Shown here piece by piece: positions 46,325-54,248 of a stretch of 64,000 nucleotides of DNA. The notes under the pieces were generated by a model, which was not told where the DNA came from, did no database searches, and worked only from the letters and a program-made list of their open reading frames with translations. Position 1 is the stretch's first letter, and each line of letters begins with the position of its first letter. Made by a program: the position numbers and the translations under genes. The stretch spans positions 1-64,000 of the forward strand of contig CAZMAR010000002.1 in the NCBI GenBank assembly GCA_964564635.1. The letters run 5' to 3'. The stretch is from Tepidaquicella sp964564635. Lineage in GTDB: Bacteria > Bacteroidota > Ignavibacteria > Tepidaquicellales > Tepidaquicellaceae.

Positions 46325-47525
46325 TTATAAGCACTATGACATTATTATCGTAGGCGCCGGCATAGTGGGGTTAAGTACCTGTTATACTCTTCTAAAAAAA
46401 TACAAAGGTTTAAAGATTGCAGTAATTGAAAAAGAAAAAGATGTGTCATTACATCAGACTGGTAATAACAGTGGCGTTATACACTCTGGAATCTATTACA
46501 AGCCAGGAAGTTTAAAAGCAAAGAATTGCAGACGGGGATATGAAATGTTACTGAATTTTTGCAATGAGTTCGAAATCAATTACGAAATCTGTGGAAAAGT
46601 AATTGTTGCTACTGAAGAAAATGAAATTAATTCATTAAACAATATTTATGAAAGAGGAGTCCAAAACGGACTTGAAAATCTTAGAATATTAAACCCAGAA
46701 GAAATTAAATCAATAGAACCATATGCAACAGGTTTAAGAGGAATCTTTGTTCCTCAGACAGGTATAATAGATTTTAAAGAAGTATCAAATAAAATCCGTG
46801 AATTAATTCTTGATTTTGGAGGAGAAATTATTCTTACCGAGGAGGTTTGTGATATAAAAAAATTAAATTCTGGAAAAGAAGTTTCCATATTCACAAATAA
46901 AAATTCATACAAAGCAAAATATTTAATCACCTGTGCAGGTTTATTTTCAGACAAACTTGCAAAAATCACAAATCCAGATTTAAAAATAAAAATAATTCCA
47001 TTCAGGGGTGAATACTATTTACTTAAAAACGAAGCTAAATATTTAGTTCGTAATTTAATCTATCCGGTTCCCGACCCACGATTTCCATTTCTTGGGGTAC
47101 ATTTTACAAGAACTTTAAAAGGTGATAGAGAAGCCGGTCCAAACGCAGTCTTCTCTTTTAAAAAAGAGGGTTATAATAAATTTGATTTTGATATAAAAGA
47201 TATTTGGGATAGCATTTTCTGGAAAGGGTTTTACAATATGTCAAAAAAATACTGGAAAATTGGATTTATGGAATTTTACCGTTCTTATTCCAAATCAGCA
47301 TTTGTAAAATCGTTACAGAGACTTATTCCAAAAATTGAAGGCAATAATCTTATCCCGGGACCAACCGGGGTAAGGGCACAGGCGGTAGATATTAATGGAA
47401 ATTTAATTGATGACTTTCTATTTGTAGAAAACGAAAATATATTGCATGTGTGTAATGCTCCCTCTCCAGCTGCGACTTCCTGCTTTTCAATAGCAGAAAC
47501 GATAACAGAAAAAATTTTGTTTTAA
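46305..47525 (+). CDS. lhgO: L-2-hydroxyglutarate oxidase
   Basis: A 406-residue FAD-dependent oxidoreductase of the DAO fold. The FAD motif is DIIIVGAGIVGLSTCYTLL (about 12-30), and the family-specific stretch HQTGNNSGVIHSGIYYKPG (about 51-69) is diagnostic for L-2-hydroxyglutarate oxidase. GPTGVRAQAVD is near the C-terminus. The enzyme converts L-2-hydroxyglutarate to 2-oxoglutarate and passes electrons to the quinone pool or oxygen. The start overlaps the previous gene by 20 bases. The receptor gene following it may be on the same transcript, though a functional link is not obvious. Confidence 0.9.
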   Translation: MKKIHFNYKHYDIIIVGAGIVGLSTCYTLLKKYKGLKIAVIEKEKDVSLHQTGNNSGVIHSGIYYKPGSLKAKNCRRGYEMLLNFCNEFEINYEICGKVIVATEENEINSLNNIYERGVQNGLENLRILNPEEIKSIEPYATGLRGIFVPQTGIIDFKEVSNKIRELILDFGGEIILTEEVCDIKKLNSGKEVSIFTNKNSYKAKYLITCAGLFSDKLAKITNPDLKIKIIPFRGEYYLLKNEAKYLVRNLIYPVPDPRFPFLGVHFTRTLKGDREAGPNAVFSFKKEGYNKFDFDIKDIWDSIFWKGFYNMSKKYWKIGFMEFYRSYSKSAFVKSLQRLIPKIEGNNLIPGPTGVRAQAVDINGNLIDDFLFVENENILHVCNAPSPAATSCFSIAETITEKILF

Positions 47526-47543
47526 CTTATGACAGGAAATCTT

Positions 47544-49967
47544 ATGAAAAATTATTTTATTGTTTTTATTTCATTGCTTATACTTATAATTTTTAACCTA
47601 AAATTATATTCACAAAATACAAGTGATATTAAAGGAAAGGTTATAGATATTGAAACTGGAACAGGTATTAATAATGTATCAATCTCATTAACCAACTCAC
47701 AGAAAAATTACTTTACAAATTCAGATAGTAATGGTGTGTTTTATATTAACAGCGTTCTTGAAGGCGACTACATATTAAAAGCATCAAGAATAGGATACAA
47801 CTCAAAAGAAATTGATATAAAAGTATTTAGACTTACACAACAAAATATTATACTCAAACTTGTAACTTCACCAATAGAAACAGAGGTCATAAATGTTACA
47901 AGTTATTTATATACAAAATCAATCAGAGATATTCCATCCCCAATAGAAATAGTTGATAAAGATCAAATATTAAAAACTCCGCAGAAGACCCCATCAGAAA
48001 TTATTTCTACAAAACCTGGAATAACTTTAACACGCGATGGAATATGGGCAACTGATATAAACATTCGGGGATTAAGTAAAAATAATATTGTCACAATAAT
48101 AGATGGAAATAGAATAGAAACAGCAACTGATTTATCTGCAAGACTTTCTATGGTAGATGTTTCTGATATAGAAAGAATTGAAATTATAAAGGGAGGTGTT
48201 TCCACTCTTTATGGTACAGGCGCAACTGGTGGGGTTGTAAATATTTATACCAAAACACCTGGATATTATAACAAAGTAATTGGGGGTACATTTTCACTTG
48301 GGTATAATACTGTAAATAACAATCCATCAACAAGATTATCCTTACAAACAAGCAGCAAAAATTATTATTTTAAAATTAGCGGTTCATATTCAAATGCTGG
48401 AAATATCAGAACTCCTGCAGGCATATTGCAAAACAGTCAATATACAGATTATTATTTATCCGCTTCTTTAGGTGTAATACCATTTTCACAAAATGAATTA
48501 AAAATACAATATCAAAATTATTATGGAAAAGATATAGGAATCCCCGGAGCATCAACCCTATTTCCACAAACAGCAATAGTAAAATATCCGCAGGAGAGAA
48601 GGCAGTTATACAGTGCAGAATATAAAATCAATAATATTTCAAAAGTATTGAATTCAATATCTGTAAAATATTTTTACCAATACATTTTACGAGATGTTGA
48701 AAACTTTGCAAATCAAGTAACAATAAAACCCCCAACGGGAACCTCTCCAAAACAAAGAATTACTGTATCTACAATAACTCCAAGTGGGAGACATTATGTT
48801 AATGGTGTTCAACTGCAAACCCTGTTAAAACCTTTTGAAAACAACACTCTAATTACAGGGATAGATGTATGGAAAAGAACGCTTGACAGCAGAAGAGAAA
48901 GAAATTTGAAAATCGAAACATTAAGTTCTGTTGGTGACACAGTCAAGTCCACAACTTTAAAAACAATAGGAGAAAGACCTGTTCCAGAATCCGATTATTT
49001 AAGTGCAGGCGTATATTTACAGGACGAGTTTGTGCTTTTACAGGACAAACTCAAAATAACAATAGGCGGTAGGGTTGATAAAATAAATATAAGTAATAAA
49101 AGTCTTTTACAACCTCTTTACGAAATTGTAAACGGAATTTATAATCCAACCCCATCGGGTCAAATTCTAATCTGGACAGATAGAGATATTTCTACAACAT
49201 CGTGGAGTGGAAATTTAAACTTTATTTACAGTATTAAAAAAAATCTCGATATTACATTCAATATTGCTCGTTCTTTCCGCTCACCAAATTTAGAGGAAAG
49301 ATACCAATATATTGACCTTGGTAATGTAGTAAAATTAGGAAATCCTGAATTAGAATCCGAAAGAGGTCTGTTTTTGGATTTGGGAATTAGAATGTGGCGG
49401 GGATTCCTAAACTTAAAAAATCAATCTATTTCGTTAACTGGAAATGTTTTCCTTAATTTATTTAATAACCTTGTTTCAGAAGTACCCACCACATACGAAG
49501 GAAGACCAGCATTTATAAAAACAAATATTGGAACTGCAAGACTTTATGGTTTTGATTTAAGTTTAATTTTCAATTTTTATAAGTATCTTAATTTCTATCT
49601 AACCGCTGCCTATGTAAGAGGCGAGGACACAGGAAACAACACAAATCTACCTGCAATTCCTCCCTTTAATATAAGAACGGGCATTCAAGGCTGGGTTACT
49701 GATTGGTTAAACTTTGATTTTAACTCTACAATATTTGCTGAACAAAATTTAATCGCACAAGGAGAAATTACTACTCCGGGTTATGCTGTATTTAACGCAT
49801 CATTAGGTACAGGATATTTCGATTTCCAACATTTAAGGTTTAGAATATTCTCTGGTATTGAAAATCTTTTCAATAAAGAATACAGAAATCACTTATCAAC
49901 TTTTAGAGGCACAGTAGTTTTTGATCCGGGTTTTAATTTTTATCTTAAAACCTGCATTGAGTGGTAA
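47544..49967 (+). CDS. TonB-dependent outer-membrane receptor
   Basis: A 807-residue receptor. I use the ATG at 47544, which begins a signal peptide (MKNYFIVFISLLILIIFN); an ATG 15 bases upstream (47529) is also possible. A CarboxypepD_reg-like N-domain (IKGKVIDIETGTGINNVSI, YFTNSDSNGVFYINS) is followed by the plug (about 130-235: PSEIISTKPGITLTRDG, INIRGLSKNNIVTIIDGNR, IEIIKGGVSTLYG with TGGVVNIYTK). The barrel follows, ending NFYLKTCIEW with terminal aromatic. The plug has the IDGNRIE/LYGTGATGG signature found in siderophore, haem and cobalamin receptors. The ligand cannot be named. It is the last gene of the operon that starts at 42091. Confidence 0.92.
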   Translation: MKNYFIVFISLLILIIFNLKLYSQNTSDIKGKVIDIETGTGINNVSISLTNSQKNYFTNSDSNGVFYINSVLEGDYILKASRIGYNSKEIDIKVFRLTQQNIILKLVTSPIETEVINVTSYLYTKSIRDIPSPIEIVDKDQILKTPQKTPSEIISTKPGITLTRDGIWATDINIRGLSKNNIVTIIDGNRIETATDLSARLSMVDVSDIERIEIIKGGVSTLYGTGATGGVVNIYTKTPGYYNKVIGGTFSLGYNTVNNNPSTRLSLQTSSKNYYFKISGSYSNAGNIRTPAGILQNSQYTDYYLSASLGVIPFSQNELKIQYQNYYGKDIGIPGASTLFPQTAIVKYPQERRQLYSAEYKINNISKVLNSISVKYFYQYILRDVENFANQVTIKPPTGTSPKQRITVSTITPSGRHYVNGVQLQTLLKPFENNTLITGIDVWKRTLDSRRERNLKIETLSSVGDTVKSTTLKTIGERPVPESDYLSAGVYLQDEFVLLQDKLKITIGGRVDKINISNKSLLQPLYEIVNGIYNPTPSGQILIWTDRDISTTSWSGNLNFIYSIKKNLDITFNIARSFRSPNLEERYQYIDLGNVVKLGNPELESERGLFLDLGIRMWRGFLNLKNQSISLTGNVFLNLFNNLVSEVPTTYEGRPAFIKTNIGTARLYGFDLSLIFNFYKYLNFYLTAAYVRGEDTGNNTNLPAIPPFNIRTGIQGWVTDWLNFDFNSTIFAEQNLIAQGEITTPGYAVFNASLGTGYFDFQHLRFRIFSGIENLFNKEYRNHLSTFRGTVVFDPGFNFYLKTCIEW

Positions 49968-49994
49968 GTAAATATTATCTTTTTAAGTGTAAAG

Positions 49995-52415
49995 CTAAAC
50001 TTTATTAATAAACTTAACTACTTCCTTATACATATTTTCACCATCGAGACCTGCTTCTTTTAAAACACTTTCAGCACTTCCACTTCCAAGATAATGACCT
50101 TTCATAAATGGATGCAAGATATGCTCTCTTCCATATTTACTTGTAATCCATCTATACATTGTTGGTAATGTAAATCCTGTTATTCCCATTGCGGATTCAG
50201 CAACAGAATTTGGATATATTTTTTCTCGCTCTTCCTCTGGAAGCATATCAAACAGTTCTGAACTTGATATGTAATAAACTTCAATATTGTATCCATCTTT
50301 ATCAAGTAGTGGCAAAGTCTTATAAACAAATTCAATCGCGACTCCACTTTCCTGCAATACTATTGAAGCATCTATTTTAGAATTGGAATTTGCTTTTCTT
50401 AATTTGTAAACACCTTTAACAGATTCTTCTGCCGGTGCAAGTTTCATAGAATATCTATCCGCTACTAACTCATTAGGTCTGGTAACAAATGGGGCAAGAA
50501 CTGCAGGTCTCTTTTTTAATCCTGCAATCAACAGTGGCCATACTTCCCCGGGTTCCCATGGGGTTAGGGTAATTAATACTCCTGGGGGAAAGTTTTCCTG
50601 TATTAATTGTAAGCATTGAGGGTCAGCATGAGTGGGTCCATCTTCCCCAGTTTTTAAACCAGCATGAGCATTAACTAAAATCCAGGTGTTGTAATTTCCG
50701 TTAAAATGCATAACTTTATTTTGCTCACCAATACCATGCAATCTTGCAGGAGTATGTTCCATTGCAGAAATAAAAGCCCCATAAGAGGAGCTTGCTCCGA
50801 TATTTTTCCCAAAAGCACCGATACCAGCCATATATGCACCAATTGCATCTTCACAAATACCTCCGATAGTTAAAATTCTTGAGTCTGGATTATCAACAGC
50901 ATCAAAATAACCAGCAGGAAAACCATCTCCAACTAAATTTATACTTGTTGACCCTAAAAGGTCAGCAGCAACTCCAAAAAATGCACCTTTTGTTTTCTTA
51001 TTTAAATATCCAAGTGAAGCACCTAATGCAGCCCTTATTGTAGTGGTGACACCTGGTTTTAACCCTAATTCTTCAGGAGTTTTATATTCATTTATTGAAC
51101 TGTCAGAATATAAGTTTTGTAATTGTGGTCTGTTTTCGCGAGGTTTTCTGTTTAATATTTCCAGACGCTTTTTAGATTCACCAATCAAGTCTGCAAATAA
51201 GGAAAAGTGTTTTTCGTTTTCTATTGCTTTTCTTAAAGTCATCAAAGTATCGTAAAATACTTGCTCAATATATAACTTTTTCCAATCTCCTTTATAATCA
51301 GGATATAGAGAACTGAATTCTTTTTTAATTTCTTCATCCGTTTTATTTTCGAATCGTGGAACCTTTAAATTGAAAGTATTTTCAAATTCTTCGCAGGATT
51401 TGTAATACTCTTCGGAACAGAATTTATGACCGGCACCATGCGATGTTCTTCCCTCTATTCCATATTTCCATCCTTTAATTGTTCTGTAAACAATTGCTGT
51501 AGGCATTTTATTATCCAGTTGTTTTGCAAATATTTGAGCGGCTAAAATTTTGTTAAAATCCTTACCATCGTCTACATAAATTACATTAAAGTCATGAAGG
51601 TACGCTAATTCCATTGGTGTCCATTGAACATAATCTCCTTTAAGTTCTCCTTCTCTACACACTCTATTAGTATCAATTGATGCCTGGTTAAAATCAATAT
51701 GCATAATAATATTATAGAGTCTCATAGAAGATGCACCAGCAAGAGCTTCTGAAACTCTTCCCGGAGTCATTCCTCCTTCCCCCTCTACAACATTAACTTT
51801 TGGTGCATCACTACCAAACCAATCAAGAGCCCCCAAAGCTAAACCAAACGAAGAGGGTACCCCGACGCCACTTGCACCAGTTGCCACTTTTACAAATGGG
51901 GTAGCAGGAGTAGGATGTCCATCTAATGCTTTTGATTTATACTTTAAAAAGAGCGGAGTGTCGTTTGTTGGGTTTCTTCTAAAACCAAGTAAATCTTCAA
52001 ATCTCACCTGGTCCTTTATCTCTGATGGTAATAAGTCGGGTTTAAAAGCTCTTACAAATTCGTTTCTTAATGCATACATTGCATATAAGCCCATTGCTTT
52101 ATGTCCTGCAGCATAAACTACCATATCGTTTCTTTCATCTCTTGGATTTGAAAAATCATAATCTGCAGTTTTATAAATAACCGATTGCACAAACCTACCT
52201 GATGAAATAGAACCACCGGGATGTCCACTTGTTGGAACGAAGTTATATAATACTCCACATAAGGTTCTATAAATCACATCCATTTTCTCAAAAAGTTGCA
52301 ATTCTTTATCAGAAAAAGCAGAAACTTTTTTTAAGATGTCATTTACATCGTAATACTGTCCTCTTCTGGGTCCAAAATTAAGAACATTAGAGGTAGTTTT
52401 CTTTTCTTTTCCCAT
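49995..52415 (-). CDS. Transketolase, divergent long form
   Basis: A 806-residue thiamine diphosphate enzyme, longer than the usual 650-680. N-terminal landmarks: TSGHPGGSISSGRFV (about 61-75), VVEGEGGMTPGRVSEALAG, where the canonical GDG metal motif reads GEG, then FNQASID. The central pyrimidine-binding part shows GICEDAIGAYMAGIGAFG and SSYGAFISAMEH, and then GEDGPTHADPQ. The C-terminal domain is as expected. It probably moves two-carbon units in the pentose phosphate pathway. I cannot exclude another keto-transfer reaction, since the motif changes are family-wide or specific and cannot be judged here. It is convergent with the receptor gene. Confidence 0.88.
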   Translation of the reverse strand: MGKEKKTTSNVLNFGPRRGQYYDVNDILKKVSAFSDKELQLFEKMDVIYRTLCGVLYNFVPTSGHPGGSISSGRFVQSVIYKTADYDFSNPRDERNDMVVYAAGHKAMGLYAMYALRNEFVRAFKPDLLPSEIKDQVRFEDLLGFRRNPTNDTPLFLKYKSKALDGHPTPATPFVKVATGASGVGVPSSFGLALGALDWFGSDAPKVNVVEGEGGMTPGRVSEALAGASSMRLYNIIMHIDFNQASIDTNRVCREGELKGDYVQWTPMELAYLHDFNVIYVDDGKDFNKILAAQIFAKQLDNKMPTAIVYRTIKGWKYGIEGRTSHGAGHKFCSEEYYKSCEEFENTFNLKVPRFENKTDEEIKKEFSSLYPDYKGDWKKLYIEQVFYDTLMTLRKAIENEKHFSLFADLIGESKKRLEILNRKPRENRPQLQNLYSDSSINEYKTPEELGLKPGVTTTIRAALGASLGYLNKKTKGAFFGVAADLLGSTSINLVGDGFPAGYFDAVDNPDSRILTIGGICEDAIGAYMAGIGAFGKNIGASSSYGAFISAMEHTPARLHGIGEQNKVMHFNGNYNTWILVNAHAGLKTGEDGPTHADPQCLQLIQENFPPGVLITLTPWEPGEVWPLLIAGLKKRPAVLAPFVTRPNELVADRYSMKLAPAEESVKGVYKLRKANSNSKIDASIVLQESGVAIEFVYKTLPLLDKDGYNIEVYYISSSELFDMLPEEEREKIYPNSVAESAMGITGFTLPTMYRWITSKYGREHILHPFMKGHYLGSGSAESVLKEAGLDGENMYKEVVKFINKV

Positions 52416-52474
52416 AATTATTTATTTTAATTATATAAATATAATTTAATTTAAATTTTACAAAATGTATTTAT

Positions 52475-53437
52475 TTACAGTGTAAATCCAAATCCTCCGG
52501 TAATAACGAACCTTTTTCCCATATTCAATTCAAGGTTTGCCATCATAGTTAAAATAGTTAAACTCGCACCTGCAACACCTCTGAAATTAGCGCCACTTTT
52601 TTGAGAAATGGAAATTGGAACTGACAATCCGGTTGAAGGATTTTTATAGTTATAACTCAAATCAAGATTAAATTGCTCATACTGTCCACCACCATAAATT
52701 GTAATCAGGAAAAATTTTTTAGCAAATTGCAAACCAGCAACATAGCCATTTGCATCAAAGTATTTTACTCCGTCATCATTTCTTATACTAAAGTTTTGAA
52801 AACCACCATGCAAACCAATCTCGAAAGGTATCCCCTTAATCAAATAACTCAAGTTATATCTAAACACCACTCCGGAATAACCAAGGTCACCATAGTTAGA
52901 TAAATTCACTCTTGGTAGAAACCTTACAATAACATCCGCCCCATAAAAAGAGCCAAGTCCAATTTGGGGAATAATAAATGGATAAAATTTAGTATCCAAA
53001 ATGCCACTGGCTAATGTTAGATTAGGAGCCGGTATCTGAATTCCACCCGCATAATAGTAACCTGTTGCAACTGCAGGAGTTGTAGGTCCGAAAACTGTAG
53101 GTGCATTCTTAACGCTATAATATGCAAGAAACTTTTGCCCTCCGACAAGAATTGAATCTGAAAAGTCAAGATCAAAGAACCTATCTTCATCGGTTAAAGC
53201 AATTGCTGATATTTTCACTCCCGCATAAATATTAGCTTCAAAAGGTAATTTGCCTACACTTTGCATTCGACCATCTATAAAGTGAGAATTGAAAGCAATT
53301 CCAATTCCATCTGTAAATGGTTGAATATATTTTTCTGCATAGGTTGCCCCAATTTTAGAAAGATTTTCATTCAGGGTTTGGGAATACAGAGTTGTTGCAA
53401 AAACTAAAATAAATAACACTAAAAATTTTTTAATCAT
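52475..53437 (-). CDS. Outer-membrane beta-barrel-like protein (DUF6588-like)
   Basis: A 320-residue exported protein with a signal peptide (MIKKFLVLFILVFATTLYSQ). The first helical stretch (NENLSKIGATYAEKYIQPFTD) is followed by GIGIAFNSHFIDG and by alternating-polarity strands ending NMGKRFVITGGFGFTL with a terminal aromatic-Leu. These are traits of a small outer-membrane barrel, and they resemble DUF6588 family members from the Bacteroidota. No function is known. It lies 59 bases upstream of the transketolase start and on the same strand, and may share its transcript. Confidence 0.72.
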   Translation of the reverse strand: MIKKFLVLFILVFATTLYSQTLNENLSKIGATYAEKYIQPFTDGIGIAFNSHFIDGRMQSVGKLPFEANIYAGVKISAIALTDEDRFFDLDFSDSILVGGQKFLAYYSVKNAPTVFGPTTPAVATGYYYAGGIQIPAPNLTLASGILDTKFYPFIIPQIGLGSFYGADVIVRFLPRVNLSNYGDLGYSGVVFRYNLSYLIKGIPFEIGLHGGFQNFSIRNDDGVKYFDANGYVAGLQFAKKFFLITIYGGGQYEQFNLDLSYNYKNPSTGLSVPISISQKSGANFRGVAGASLTILTMMANLELNMGKRFVITGGFGFTL

Positions 53438-53520
53438 AAATTTGATTTTGTTTTTAAAAAGGAGTGGAAACTTTCAAATATAGAACAACTACACTGCTCG
53501 GCAGACTTTCTAATCATAGT

Positions 53521-53856
53521 TCAATTCCATCCTGCTTCACTTTTATACTTTGTAAAATAAACAACTATATCTGCTTCACTTTTGTATTTTGTAAAATAAA
53601 TAACCCAATCTGCCTCACTTTTGTATTTTGTATAATACCAAATTCCACTGTAATTTACTGCCTCACTTTTATATTTTGTTTCATACACAATTAAGTCTGC
53701 TTCGCTTTTATACTTAGTAACATAAATAACTTTATCTGCCTCACTCTTATACTTTGTAATATACACAACCTGCGAAAAAGAATGCGAAGAAAAAATTAAT
53801 ATAATAAAAAACATTACCCCAAAAACGAAAATAGTTTTGTTTCTCTGCATTTTCAA
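53521..53856 (-). CDS. Small secreted TKYKSEA repeat protein (DUF6150-like)
   Basis: A 111-residue protein with a signal peptide (about 1-29, ending HSFSQ). The mature part is almost nothing but six copies of TKYKSEA at residues 34-40, 47-53, 60-66, 76-82, 89-95 and 102-108. The copies are linked by short VxxVxY-type strands, with a spacing of 13 except for one of 16. The pattern resembles DUF6150, a beta-strand repeat family of unknown function found in the Bacteroidota. It is exported, basic in the repeat, and has no cysteine. A short beta-solenoid is plausible. It stands alone between a divergent T9SS gene and the barrel-like gene. Confidence 0.78.
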   Translation of the reverse strand: MKMQRNKTIFVFGVMFFIILIFSSHSFSQVVYITKYKSEADKVIYVTKYKSEADLIVYETKYKSEAVNYSGIWYYTKYKSEADWVIYFTKYKSEADIVVYFTKYKSEAGWN

Positions 53857-54248
53857 TATTTTTTATTAAAAATATAACTTCGTAAATTAAATATAAATAC
53901 AAAAATTCTACTGGAAGCTCAAAATTTTATGATTATAATTCAAGATGATGTTTTTGATTTTATAATTATTTTTTCATAATATCTAAATACTCTAATAGAA
54001 AACAATTTCTTTACAAAGATAGATTAATTTATTATAAAATATTTTTTTTCAATTATTTAAAAAATGATGATGTAATCCTCATCTGACATCTTCTCTGAAG
54101 CCATTTTTTTAAAGTAGTTCAATGTATTTAATATTCAAAAATTTTACTTGACAAAAAAAATAAAATTTTTTATGTTTTTTAAGACTACTAAAATTGCTCC
54201 AAATTATTTTTTAACAAATAGTTGTTTAACTAAAAATGGAGAAAAAAT
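53857..54248. other. Divergent intergenic region
   Basis: About 390 AT-rich bases between two divergently transcribed secreted-protein genes. A weak plus-strand promoter candidate is TTG at 54148-54150 with TATGTTTT at 54171-54178 (one mismatch to TAnnTTTG). No other feature was seen. Confidence 0.35.
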
